In this document: positions 25,060 to 33,748 of the stretch, piece by piece
How the letters are laid out: the number at the start of each line of letters is the position of its first letter
How positions within the stretch are numbered: position 1 is the first letter of the stretch
NCBI GenBank assembly: GCA_965641885.1
Contig: OZ282574.1
Coordinates: 1,364,001 to 1,428,000, forward strand
DNA from: Pseudophaeobacter sp965641885
GTDB lineage: Bacteria; Pseudomonadota; Alphaproteobacteria; Rhodobacterales; Rhodobacteraceae
DNA length: 64,000 nucleotides
Direction: 5' to 3'
The notes under the pieces: model-generated
Seen by the model: only the letters and a program-made list of their open reading frames with translations
Database searches by the model: none
What the model was told of the DNA's origin: nothing
Program-made: the position numbers and the translations under genes

Positions 25060-25871
25060 CCGCGGCCTCCTTTCAGTGATGTGGTCCGGTTCAGCACCCA
25101 GTCCGCCACCAGATTGACCGAGATGGCCAGGGTGGCGATGGCAAAGGCAGGCGCCAATGCGGCCGGAATGCCATAGACGATCCCGTCTTTGTTTTCTTTC
25201 ACAATGCCGCCCCAGTCCGCTTCGGGAGGCTGGATACCAAGGCCAAGGAACGACAGCGTCGAGACAAAGAGCACCATAAAGATAAAGCGCAGACCCATCT
25301 CAGCCACCAGAGGCGACAGGGCATTGGGCAGGATCTCACGGAAAATGATCCAGGCGGTCTTTTCGCCGCGCAGACGTGCGGCCTCAACATAGTCCATCAC
25401 CTCGATGTCAACGGCCACGGCACGGGCCAGACGGTAGACACGGGTCGAATCCAGCAGCCCCATGACAAAGATCAGCACAGGTACCGTCACCGGCATCACG
25501 GAGAGCACCACAAGGGCAAAAATCAGCGTTGGGATCGACATCACCAGATCAACAAAGCGCGACAGCACCTGATCAATCCAGCCTCCCGCAACCGCGGCAA
25601 AGAAGCCCAGAACAGAGCCCAGAGTGAAAGAGATAATGGTTGCAGCTGTGGCGATAAAGATGGTGGTGCGACCGCCATAGATCATCCGGCTCAGCAGGTC
25701 GCGGCCGATGTTGTCGGTGCCCAGCAGGAACTGCGCCGAGGCGGGCTCCCAGACGTCGCCAACGATTTCGGCCATGCCATAGGGGGAGATCAGCGGCGCA
25801 AAGATCGCAGCCAGAAAGTAGAGGGCCGTGAAGAACAGCCCGATCAGAGCGGAAATGGGAATGTTCTTCAT
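25056..25871 (-). CDS. Peptide/nickel-type ABC importer permease (DppC-like)
   Basis: 271 residues, about six helices. N-terminal helix ALIGLFFTALYFLAAIFAPL, the OppC_N-type GTDNIGRDLLSRMIYGGRTT motif (about 50-70), and the EAA loop YVEAARLRGEKTAWIIFREI (about 165-185) that docks to the ATPase. Start ATG 25871 overlaps the previous gene by 4 bases, so the operon is translationally coupled. Confidence 0.93.
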   Translation of the reverse strand: MKNIPISALIGLFFTALYFLAAIFAPLISPYGMAEIVGDVWEPASAQFLLGTDNIGRDLLSRMIYGGRTTIFIATAATIISFTLGSVLGFFAAVAGGWIDQVLSRFVDLVMSIPTLIFALVVLSVMPVTVPVLIFVMGLLDSTRVYRLARAVAVDIEVMDYVEAARLRGEKTAWIIFREILPNALSPLVAEMGLRFIFMVLFVSTLSFLGLGIQPPEADWGGIVKENKDGIVYGIPAALAPAFAIATLAISVNLVADWVLNRTTSLKGGRG

Positions 25872-26824
25872 TTCGGATGCCTCAGGCGTGGGTTCGACAG
25901 GATAGCGACGATATCGGCGATCATATTGAGGCCGATATAAACAGCGGCAAAGATCAAACCGCAGGCCTGCACCACCGGCACATCTCGTTTAGAGACGTGA
26001 TCGACCAGATACTGACCCATGCCAGGATAGACAAAGACCACTTCGATCACCACGACGCCAACCACAAGATAGGCGAGGTTCAGCATCACCACATTGACGA
26101 TGGGAGCAATCGCATTGGGAAAGGCATGGCGAAAGATCACCTTAAAGCCATTGAGGCCTTTCAGTTCAGCCGTCTCGATATAGGCCGACTGCATCACGTT
26201 CAGGATGGCGGCGCGGGTCATGCGCATCATATGGGCCAGAACCACCAGCGTCAGCACGGTCACGGGCAGGGCAATCGCGCTCAGCTTTTCGCCGAGGGAC
26301 ATGCCGTCGTTGATCATCGCCACCGACGGGAACCAGCGCAGTTTCACCGCGATCAGATACATCAGCACATAGCCGATGAGAAATTCGGGAATAGAGATAG
26401 AGGCCAGGGTCACAGCCGAGATCAGCTTATCCGGCCAGCGGTCCTTGAACCGAACGGCCAGAAGGCCGAGGAAAATGGCCAGCGGCACCGCAATGATCGC
26501 GGCCCAGAAGGCCAGAAAGAGCGTGTTGGACAGGCGTTTACTGATGCTTGCTGTGATGTCGGCTCCGCTGGTCAGTGCAGTTCCGAGATCGCCGGTCATC
26601 GCACCGCCTAGCCAGTCAAAATAGCGCTGCAGTGGCGGATCATTCAGCCCGAGTTCGGCGCGCAGGTTTGCCAGGGCCTCAGGGGTGGCAGACTGGCCAA
26701 GGATGGATTGAGCCACATCACCGGGCAGGATCATTGTGCCGACAAAGATCAGACCAGAGACGAGGAACAGCAGGATGAGGCCCAACGCGATGCGTTGGGC
26801 CAACAATTTTGCAATGAGCGGCAT
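25868..26824 (-). CDS. Peptide/nickel-type ABC importer permease (DppB-like)
   Basis: 318 residues. Opening helix ALGLILLFLVSGLIFVGTMI-like segment, then LGQSATPEALANLRAELGLN and PLQRYFDWLGGAMTGDLGTA, standard for DppB. The EAA loop is YIETAELKGLNGFKVIFRHA (about 215-235). One base separates its ATG from the binding-protein stop, typical of a single transcript beginning at the binding-protein gene. Confidence 0.93.
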   Translation of the reverse strand: MPLIAKLLAQRIALGLILLFLVSGLIFVGTMILPGDVAQSILGQSATPEALANLRAELGLNDPPLQRYFDWLGGAMTGDLGTALTSGADITASISKRLSNTLFLAFWAAIIAVPLAIFLGLLAVRFKDRWPDKLISAVTLASISIPEFLIGYVLMYLIAVKLRWFPSVAMINDGMSLGEKLSAIALPVTVLTLVVLAHMMRMTRAAILNVMQSAYIETAELKGLNGFKVIFRHAFPNAIAPIVNVVMLNLAYLVVGVVVIEVVFVYPGMGQYLVDHVSKRDVPVVQACGLIFAAVYIGLNMIADIVAILSNPRLRHPK

Positions 26825-26825
26825 C

Positions 26826-28409
26826 TTATGCCTTCACCCACATTCTTACGGGCGAGTAGCTGTTCATCAACGCAAAACCTTTTGCGTTCTCAACCCAACC
26901 ATCCAGACGATCCGAGGTCGCATCAACAAAGTCGTTGAACATCGGGCAGATCAGGCCGCCTTCGTCGCGCTGGATTTCGCCCATGTCCGCATACATCTGC
27001 GTGCGCTTGGCGGTGTCCAGCTCGGCACGGGCCGCCAGCAGCAGCTGGTCGAACTGTTCGTTGTTGAAACGGGTGTCGTTCCAGTCTGCCGAGGACAGAT
27101 AGGCCGTGGTGTACATCTGGTCCTGGGTTGGACGACCACCCCAGTAGCTGGTGCAGAAGGGCTGCTTGTTCCAGACCTCGGACCAGTAGCCATCGTTGGG
27201 CTCACGCTTGACGTTCAGGTTGATACCCGCGCTGGCACAGGACTGCTGGAACAGCGCCGAGGCATCTGGTGCACCGGGGAAGGAGTTGTCGGAGGTGCGC
27301 AGCAGGATTTCGCCCTCGTGACCCGATTTTTTCAGGTGGTGCATTGCCTTCTCAGGGTCAAACTCACGCTGCTCAACCGCGGTGAACATCGGGTAGGACG
27401 AGTTAATCGGGCTGTCGTTGCCGATTGTGCCATAGCCGTTGAGAACCTTGTCGACCATTTCCTGACGGTTGATGCCGTATTTCAGGGCCATGCGCACGTC
27501 TTTGTTGTCAAACGGAGCCGTGTCACCGTGCATGATGAAGACGTAGTGGCCAGGGCCAGAGGTCGAGTGCACGTTGATGTTGGGGGCGCGATCCACCAGC
27601 TTGGCGGTGCGGGGCGGTACCCGGTCGATCATGTCAACCTGACCGGACTGCAGGGCTGCAACACGGGCTGTGTTGTCGTTGATAACAATCAGCTCAATAG
27701 TTTCGGCATGGCCTGTGTCGCCCCAGTAGTTGGGGTTCTTCTCGGCGACGATGCGCACGCCCATATCAACGTCTTTGATGATGTAGGGGCCGGTGCCGAT
27801 CGCCGTAGCCGGGTCGTCCATGCCGCCACCGGGCTGGATGACCAGGTGGTAGTCGGCCATCAGATAGGGCAAGTCAGCGTTGGGCGTTTCCAGCTCAACC
27901 ACGACATTGTCGCCGTCTGTCGAGATGTTCTGAATGCCGCGCATGATGCCAAGAGCACCGGATTTGGTGTCTTCACCCGAGTGACGCTCAAGCGTTTTTG
28001 CAACGTCTTCTGCGGTAACAGATTTGCCGTTGGAGAAGGTGATGCCGCTGCGGACCTTGAAGGTCCAGACCTTGGCGTCTGCCGAGGCTTCATAGCTTTC
28101 GGCGACTTTGCCGTCGAGGCCACCGTCGTCGTTCAGCTCAACCAGAGGCTCGCCCCACAGACGGATCAGCATCAGGGTGACCTGGTTGGTGGACAGGGCC
28201 GGATCAAGGCTGTCGGTGGTGCTGCCACCTTGCAGACCCATACGGATGGTGCCGCCTTTTTGCGGGCCGGCGGCGCGGGCTTCAGACGTCAGCAGCGTGC
28301 TGGCGGCGGCGGCGGTAAACCCCAGAGCGGCGGCTTTTGCCATAAAGTCGCGACGGCTCAGTTTGCCTGCTGCCGCATGACGCGCCAGAAAATGAAGATG
28401 ATCGTTCAT
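26826..28409 (-). CDS. Periplasmic solute-binding protein, SBP_bac_5 family
   Basis: ATG 28409 has GGGAGACT just upstream. 527 residues with a Tat signal: SRRDFMAKAAALGFTAAAAS (twin Arg at about 19-20), which suggests export in folded form. Family signatures: DSLDPALSTNQVTL, VWTFKVRSGITFSNGKSVTA (the SBP_bac_5 hallmark), AIGTGPYIIKDVD, and ALKYGINRQEMVDKVLNGYG. It captures the solute for the three transport proteins encoded next. The family covers oligopeptides, nickel chelates, opines and sugars, so the ligand is open. Confidence 0.93.
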   Translation of the reverse strand: MNDHLHFLARHAAAGKLSRRDFMAKAAALGFTAAAASTLLTSEARAAGPQKGGTIRMGLQGGSTTDSLDPALSTNQVTLMLIRLWGEPLVELNDDGGLDGKVAESYEASADAKVWTFKVRSGITFSNGKSVTAEDVAKTLERHSGEDTKSGALGIMRGIQNISTDGDNVVVELETPNADLPYLMADYHLVIQPGGGMDDPATAIGTGPYIIKDVDMGVRIVAEKNPNYWGDTGHAETIELIVINDNTARVAALQSGQVDMIDRVPPRTAKLVDRAPNINVHSTSGPGHYVFIMHGDTAPFDNKDVRMALKYGINRQEMVDKVLNGYGTIGNDSPINSSYPMFTAVEQREFDPEKAMHHLKKSGHEGEILLRTSDNSFPGAPDASALFQQSCASAGINLNVKREPNDGYWSEVWNKQPFCTSYWGGRPTQDQMYTTAYLSSADWNDTRFNNEQFDQLLLAARAELDTAKRTQMYADMGEIQRDEGGLICPMFNDFVDATSDRLDGWVENAKGFALMNSYSPVRMWVKA

Positions 28410-28837
28410 TGAAGTCTCCCAGTAGTTTTTTTGCTGCCTGCAAGCGCAATTTGCAGTTTTGGCAGCTTTTTCTTGTATGATGCAGCAAGATTTGCGCATT
28501 TGCCGCGACCTCGCAAGCTTTAATAAGATATCTCCCCTTGCGGAGAAATTTCCGAAAAGCCGCGATGTGTCATTGGTGTCGCCTTCTTAAGGTGTCATGC
28601 CGCTTTTGTGGCGTAAACCGGCTTTTTGGGTCGAGTTGCCCGTGACGCAAGAAAATACGCCTGACGAAGCATCACTTTGGCAAAATTGAGAGCTTTTGGC
28701 CTGTGCGGCAATGACGTCCCGGAGCTGAGAGAGAATCCCCGGCGGTTTTGGGAGCGCCGTTTTGCGCAGAGTGGCCGGGCTCAATCGGCAATTTCCGGGG
28801 GTAATCTGTGTTCAAAATGGCAGGTTTTGCCCTGATT
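28410..28837. other. 428-base intergenic region, promoter of the peptide ABC operon
   Basis: No gene seen. The half next to 28409 (28410-28560) is AT-richer and must hold the leftward promoter of the ABC operon. I cannot assign -10/-35 boxes confidently. The other half is downstream of dtd and shows no T-tract terminator. Confidence 0.4.
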
Positions 28838-29284
28838 TCAGCGCTCCGCGCTATCCATCCAAATAGTGATAGGCCCATCATTGAGCAGCCTGACCTTCAT
28901 ATCCGCGCCAAAAGAGCCAAGGGCGACAGGCAGGCCAAGGCGCACAAGCTGGTCGGCAAAATACTCATAGAGCTCTTTACCCTGTGCGGGGGGCGCGGCG
29001 GTGGAAAACCCGGGTCGATTGCCGCGATGGGTTTCTGCTGCAAGAGTGAACTGGCTGACCACCAGAACAGCGCCGCCAATATCGCTGACAGAGAGGTTCA
29101 TTTTACCCGCGTCATCCGAAAAAATACGCAGTTTCGAGATCTTTTTGACAAGGTAGTCCGCCTGCGCCTCGTCGTCCCCCTGCATGGCGCAGATGAACAC
29201 CAACAAACCCGCCTTGATTTCACCGATGACCTCCTGGTCGACGGTGACAGAGGCCTCAGAAACTCTTTGAATGACAGCGCGCAT
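28838..29284 (-). CDS. dtd: D-aminoacyl-tRNA deacylase
   Basis: 148 residues starting MRAVIQRVSEASVTV at ATG 29284. Both DTD signatures are present: SQFTLAAETHRGNRPGFS (active-site Ser-Gln-Phe-Thr) and the cross-subunit GPITIW (the Gly-cisPro motif, here NDGPITIWMD). It hydrolyses D-amino acids, and glycine from mischarged tRNA-Ala, acting as a homodimer in the cytoplasm. It follows the nitroreductase gene by 49 bases on the same strand. Confidence 0.96.
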   Translation of the reverse strand: MRAVIQRVSEASVTVDQEVIGEIKAGLLVFICAMQGDDEAQADYLVKKISKLRIFSDDAGKMNLSVSDIGGAVLVVSQFTLAAETHRGNRPGFSTAAPPAQGKELYEYFADQLVRLGLPVALGSFGADMKVRLLNDGPITIWMDSAER

Positions 29285-29333
29285 GGAGTGCGTCCCTTTT
29301 TGTCTGGGTGCAGGTTTTCTAAAGGCGACAGGG

Positions 29334-30047
29334 TTAGTCGCGCCACTCTGTATACTCAGCCAGCGGCGCGCGGCTGGTGCGAAACCCATTGGCGGGATGA
29401 TCGCTATCGCTGTAGCCAAAGGAGATCGCGCAGAGAATCTGGCGGTCCTGCGGGATCTGCAAAAGCTCATGCAGCAGCGGCGCATAAGAGGCGACGGCCG
29501 CCTGCGCAATGCTCGCAACCCCGGCTGCCTGCGCCGCAAGGGTAAAGCCCGCAACAAAGCCGCCACAATCCATAGCGCCATAGCCGCCCAGCTCCACTGG
29601 CGTTGACAGCACCGCACAATGAGGGGCGCCAAACAGCGAGAAATTCTCCATCATTTGTTTGGCTGAGGCGGCGCGATCTCCCTTGGCCACCCCGACCGCC
29701 TCATACAGTGCCCAGCCACAGTCGCGCCGCCGGGATTTGTATTCATTCTCATAGGCCTCTGGAAAGGCAAGATCGGGCCTGTGCCCGCCCTTTAGCACAG
29801 CCGCCATCAGCGCCTGACGCAGGCGGTCCGTTTCTTCGCCGCTGGTGATCGTCAGCTTCCAGGGCTGGGCATTGCACCAGGAGGGGACCTTTTGGGCGCA
29901 GGTGAGAATATCCTCGATCACGCCTCGTGGCACGGCATTGGGCAAAAAGGCACGGCAACTGTGGCGGGCGGAAAACAGGGCCTGCAGATCAGGCAATGAG
30001 GGCGTTTTGGGGGGCATGGTTTTGTGGGGCACGGTATTTTTTGTCAT
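29334..30047 (-). CDS. Nitroreductase-family flavoprotein
   Basis: ATG 30047 begins MTKNTVPHKTMPPKTPSLPD. 237 residues. FMN-binding fold features: ARHSCRAFLP (the RRSxRxF-type phosphate contact), CAQKVPSWCNAQPWKLTIT (substrate/FMN loop), GVASIAQAAVASYAPLLHELL and ISFGYSDSDHPANGFRTSRA near the end, as in RutE/NfnB-like enzymes. It reduces nitro compounds or quinones with NAD(P)H. No electron partner is seen beside it. Confidence 0.9.
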   Translation of the reverse strand: MTKNTVPHKTMPPKTPSLPDLQALFSARHSCRAFLPNAVPRGVIEDILTCAQKVPSWCNAQPWKLTITSGEETDRLRQALMAAVLKGGHRPDLAFPEAYENEYKSRRRDCGWALYEAVGVAKGDRAASAKQMMENFSLFGAPHCAVLSTPVELGGYGAMDCGGFVAGFTLAAQAAGVASIAQAAVASYAPLLHELLQIPQDRQILCAISFGYSDSDHPANGFRTSRAPLAEYTEWRD

Positions 30048-30124
30048 GGGATGGGATCCTGTCAAACAAGAGGCCCGCCTGTGCAACAGGCGCGGCGCTT
30101 TGTGGGGATTGGGCGCACATTCTG

Positions 30125-31264
30125 CTAGCTTTGGGATCCAAAGTAGGCGGCCACGGCGAGCAGCACGAGGCCAAGGGTCACGGCACCTGCGATCTTCCAG
30201 GCAGAGTAGGGGCGCTCCCCCTGTACCCGACCGCTTTGGCCATTGACGACAAAGCGATAGGTTTTGCCGCGATATTTGTAGGCGGCCATCCAAACGGGCA
30301 GCAGCACGTGCTTAAAGGTGACATCCGATAAATTGGTGTCGATGTTCGAAATACGCTGGCGGTCGCCGCCGATATCAAAGCGCACGTCGCGCTCAATCAC
30401 CCGGTCCATATGCGCGCGGGCCTCTTGGAACCCTTGTTCCAGATCCACGGCATAGGCTTCGGCGCGAAACCCGGCAAGAAACTGTGGCTGATAGGGGGCA
30501 AGGGCCGAAAGATCCCAGGGCTCCAGCGCATCTGTATAGCGCTTTGGTAGGCTTTTTGAGGCCAGGACCAGCACATCATCAAAGAACCGCCGCACCCGGC
30601 CCGAAACAGGGGTCCAGCGGATTTTTGCAACCTGCCGGGTCTCGCGCTTGCCGTCGACCATCACGGTCTCTGACACATAGTAAGTGGTGCCACGGGCCCC
30701 GGAATAACGGCTTTGGCTCTCGGCGTCATAGGTCCAAAAGGGCACATAGATCCCCTCCATGCGGCGTCCCTTGCGGGCATAGGCCTGCAACCCATTTGGG
30801 GCAAACCAAAGCTTTCCCAGCCAGTTGCTCATCGCTTTTTGGGCGGCGCGTTCTTCCAGCTCAAAAGGCACCACACCTTTGGGTTTGATGTGGCGGCTCT
30901 CGCCAGTATCGGCAACCACGGGGGTTGCGCAAAAAGGGCATTCCAGCGCGTGGGTCTCATTGGAGAACTCCACCTGTGCGGCGCAGTTTGGACAGGTGGA
31001 GACCCGCGTCACCTCCATCTCGGCTTCTGGCAACCGCTCGGCCAGCGCCGCTTTGAGATCCAGTTCGCGCAGCGCGCCGCCGTGCTCGGATTTTTCCTGA
31101 ACCGTCTGGCTGTGTCCGCAATGGCTGCAGGTCAGACTGCCGTTTTTTGGGTCAAACCGATAGTCCGCGCCACATTGCTCACAGGGAAACCGATTGGTCA
31201 CCTTTGGAGCTTCGGGCGCGATTTGAGCCGAGGTCGAGGGAGCGGGAGGCGGTATGTCAGTCAC
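30125..31264 (-). CDS. Zinc-ribbon membrane-anchored protein (TFIIB-type ribbon, YdjG-like)
   Basis: 379 residues, GTG start at 31264. Two zinc ribbons: FPCEQCGADYRF...LTCSHCGHS (about 27-52) and STCPNCAAQVEF...LECPFCATP (about 88-115). A middle region with YVPFWTYDAESQSRYSGARG and TPVSGRVRRFFDDVLVLASK is shared by YdjG-like proteins; a single C-terminal helix (IAGAVTLGLVLLAVAAYFG) anchors it, with LLPVWMAAYKYRGKTYRFVVN just before. In Bacillus, YdjG is a membrane component of the pspA-ydjGHI operon together with an SPFH protein; here the SPFH gene is likewise the upstream neighbour. Primosome-like naming in databases for such proteins is misleading. Confidence 0.82.
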   Translation of the reverse strand: MTDIPPPAPSTSAQIAPEAPKVTNRFPCEQCGADYRFDPKNGSLTCSHCGHSQTVQEKSEHGGALRELDLKAALAERLPEAEMEVTRVSTCPNCAAQVEFSNETHALECPFCATPVVADTGESRHIKPKGVVPFELEERAAQKAMSNWLGKLWFAPNGLQAYARKGRRMEGIYVPFWTYDAESQSRYSGARGTTYYVSETVMVDGKRETRQVAKIRWTPVSGRVRRFFDDVLVLASKSLPKRYTDALEPWDLSALAPYQPQFLAGFRAEAYAVDLEQGFQEARAHMDRVIERDVRFDIGGDRQRISNIDTNLSDVTFKHVLLPVWMAAYKYRGKTYRFVVNGQSGRVQGERPYSAWKIAGAVTLGLVLLAVAAYFGSQS

Positions 31265-31531
31265 AAATTTTTCCGAAAATTGGCCAGGGAATACGCCGGT
31301 TTATAGCAGGGTCATGAAGGGTTGTCGCCACTGTTTGCACGCTGAGAGGAAAGGCTCTCTCAGGCCATCGCTCACTCTCATCGGCAAGTGTTTTAGCCAT
31401 GGCGGGAAGGTTTTTCGCGCTGAGCTTTCCAGTGCGATCCACCTTCATGGAATACACTAACACCAAGGTGAGAGGAGCAGCTTTGCATAGCCGCTCCCTC
31501 TTCATATCGATCCGTATGATCGCAGCAGGGC

Positions 31532-32704
31532 TCAGGCTGCAGGCGGTGGCGGCGGTGGCGGCAGGATGGTGAAGAGCTGCGCCAGTTCGGTTACATCACC
31601 GGCCCGCATCCAGCCATCCTGACCGGGGGTCCAGACATGGGTGTCGCGGGTCAGGCTGCCCTCCTGCGCCATCCGACCCAGACGAGCCTTTGAATAGGGA
31701 CCAGAGGTGGCGCCGTTTTCGGCCGTGTGCCAGACATGCTCCACTGGTGGCGGAGGCGGGGCCAGGGGGGCGGCCTGCTGCGGTGCCACATGCGCAGCAC
31801 TGGCGGCTGCAGCGGGCGCGGGGCGCGCCCCCCAGGGACCAGGCTGATGCCCCGCTGCCTGTGGCTGCATCTGTTGCGCCATGGCCATTCCCATGCCCAT
31901 CCCAAGGCCGGCACCCATACCGCTGTTGGGGGTTGTTGCCGCAGCCCCCATCGCCTCTGCAGCAGCGAACTGCGTATAGCGGCCCAGATCGCCCACGATG
32001 CCCATTTGGGTGCGCTTGTCCATTGCCTGCTCCACCGCTGGGGGCAGTGAGATGTTCTCAATATAGAGCTCGGGGATCATGAGCCCGTATTCGGCCAGTG
32101 TCGGTGCAATCTCGGCCGCAACCAGTTTGCCCAGATCTGCCGTATTGGCGGCCATATCAAGCACCGGAATGCCCGAACCTGCCACCGCTCGGGAGAACTC
32201 CTGCACGATGATATTGCGGATCTGGAACGAGATCTCATCCATGGTGAATTCACCATCGGTGCCGACAATCTCGGTCAGGAACCGCGCCGCGTCCGCAACC
32301 CGGATCGAATAGCTGCCAAAGGCGCGCAGCCGCACCGGGCCAAATTCGGGGTCGCGGCAGATGATCGGGTTCTTGGTGCCCCATTTCAGATTATTGAAAC
32401 GGGTGGTGTTGACGTAGTAGATCTCGGATTTGAACGGCGACTGAAAACCGTGGTCCCAGTGCTGCAGCGTCGTCATCACCGGCATGTTGTTGGTCTCTAG
32501 CATATAGAGACCGGGGGTGAAGACATCGGCCAGCTGGCCCTCATGCACAAAGACCGCAGCCTGGCCTTCGCGGACGGTCAGCTTGGCGCCGTATTTGATC
32601 TCATGGGCCTCGCGCTCAAACCGCCAGACCATGGTGTCGCGGCTGTCATCGGTCCAGTGGATGACATCGATGAATTCGCCTTTGAGAAAGTCGAATATTC
32701 CCAT
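31532..32704 (-). CDS. SPFH-domain protein with C-terminal GYF_2 domain (YdjI-like)
   Basis: 390 residues. Start MGIFDFLKGEFIDVIHWTDD is typical of YdjI/virion-core-type SPFH proteins. SPFH region about 35-235 (VREGQAAVFVHEGQLADVFT, GPVRLRAFGSYSIRVADAAR, YGLMIPELYIENISLP). A Gly/Met/Ala/Pro-rich linker (about 255-330) follows, then a GYF_2/DUF4339 domain: VWHTAENGATSGPYSKARLG and DTHVWTPGQDGWMRAGDV. SPFH proteins form large rings or scaffolds at membranes; GYF_2 modules probably bind Pro-rich or membrane partners. Part of the leftward block from 35875 to 30125. Confidence 0.9.
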   Translation of the reverse strand: MGIFDFLKGEFIDVIHWTDDSRDTMVWRFEREAHEIKYGAKLTVREGQAAVFVHEGQLADVFTPGLYMLETNNMPVMTTLQHWDHGFQSPFKSEIYYVNTTRFNNLKWGTKNPIICRDPEFGPVRLRAFGSYSIRVADAARFLTEIVGTDGEFTMDEISFQIRNIIVQEFSRAVAGSGIPVLDMAANTADLGKLVAAEIAPTLAEYGLMIPELYIENISLPPAVEQAMDKRTQMGIVGDLGRYTQFAAAEAMGAAATTPNSGMGAGLGMGMGMAMAQQMQPQAAGHQPGPWGARPAPAAAASAAHVAPQQAAPLAPPPPPVEHVWHTAENGATSGPYSKARLGRMAQEGSLTRDTHVWTPGQDGWMRAGDVTELAQLFTILPPPPPPPAA

Positions 32705-32755
32705 ATCGCAGGTCCTTTTTTTCTGGTCGTCTAAGGTCGGAGTTTGAGAGCGCAG

Positions 32756-33748
32756 CTAAAGCGGCTGCCCCATTGCTTCGCGGGCGAGGATGCCAATGAT
32801 CGGCCGCGCCTCGTCGGCGCTCATGCCGGTACGAAGCCTTGGATCATAAAGCATTTTCAACAGCAATTCGTCATGGCTTGTCAAAAACGCAAATTCGTCA
32901 TCGTCGTTAAAAATAGAAGGGCGCGCCCGTGGCGTGTCGTTCAACAGCCCCATCCCCTGCGCCACCTCTTCGTGGATGCAGCTGTCGCGCACCAGATCGG
33001 GATGTTCAGCCCGGATCAGAGCGACGCCGCGAATATAGTCAAAGGGCGCATCCTGCGGGCCACCGGCGAGGACAAAACAATAGTGGGTGCGGGGTGGATT
33101 AACAAAAAGCTGCAGGTCGCTGGCGCTCAGGTTCGGAAGCAGTTCACGAACCTTTTCAGCCACATAGGCGCGATCATCCGCGCTGGCAAAAATCACGTGA
33201 AAATTGCCCCGCTTTTGTGCGGTGGTGACGCTGTGGCCGGTAATCCGCGACAGGCGTGCGCCATAGGCGCTCAGAACGCCCGTGTCGCGCTGTCGCTGGC
33301 TTTCGGGCACTGAGGGGCCAAAATCAGCCACAAGCTTCACCGGCCCTGACCAGCGGCTGAGCCCGCCCGTCAGACCACTGCCGCTGCGCCCGGCATATTC
33401 ATTGTAAAAGGCAATCTCTTCAAAATGAGCCGCGAGGTCATCGGCGTCAAAGGGCGTTTCCGGACCACCCCCGTCCGTGCGCAACAGGCCTCGCGTTAAC
33501 AGATCCTGTTGCAATACGCGGTAGTAATTGCGCAGCTCGGCACTCTCAACTGAGGGCGGCCTGTAACTGGCAGGAATGACGTCCGGGCGGGATTCCGGCA
33601 CCAGAGAGACCTGTTGTGTGCTTGGCACACAGGCGGACAAAAGAACCAGGGCGGCAAACCCAAGGGTTGCCGCCACACAGGAGGGCCCTGCGGCCACAGC
33701 CTCACTGGACCTTGCCGCGCGCCAGGCTGCCAAACCGGTCTTCATCAT
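32756..33748 (-). CDS. DUF2927 lipoprotein
   Basis: 330 residues. An N-terminal membrane segment ends in the lipobox LLSACVPS (Cys about 40), so a lipid-anchored exported protein is likely. The DUF2927 region contains GPVKLVADFGPSVPESQR, a catalytic-looking RDSCIHEEVAQGMGLLNDTP, and SIFNDDDEFAFLTSHDELLL. The HEE..Q pattern resembles zinc metallopeptidases, and family members are described as putative proteases; activity is unproven. Its start abuts the TelA stop with no gap, so they are coupled. This would be the only periplasm-facing member of the block. Confidence 0.85.
   Translation of the reverse strand: MMKTGLAAWRAARSSEAVAAGPSCVAATLGFAALVLLSACVPSTQQVSLVPESRPDVIPASYRPPSVESAELRNYYRVLQQDLLTRGLLRTDGGGPETPFDADDLAAHFEEIAFYNEYAGRSGSGLTGGLSRWSGPVKLVADFGPSVPESQRQRDTGVLSAYGARLSRITGHSVTTAQKRGNFHVIFASADDRAYVAEKVRELLPNLSASDLQLFVNPPRTHYCFVLAGGPQDAPFDYIRGVALIRAEHPDLVRDSCIHEEVAQGMGLLNDTPRARPSIFNDDDEFAFLTSHDELLLKMLYDPRLRTGMSADEARPIIGILAREAMGQPL

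Noticed and set aside
26736..28412. 558-codon plus-strand frame antisense to the solute-binding protein gene
   Set aside because: Shadow of a high-GC gene; the opposite strand encodes a complete SBP_bac_5 protein with Tat signal.
31257..31505. 82-codon frame on the minus strand between the SPFH and zinc-ribbon genes, ending inside the zinc-ribbon GTG start
   Set aside because: Operon fit is good (26 bases after SPFH, 8-base overlap with the next start), but third-position GC is near 50 percent unlike the neighbours, there is no ribosome site, and the first codons form a hairpin. More likely a spacer with attenuator-like structure.
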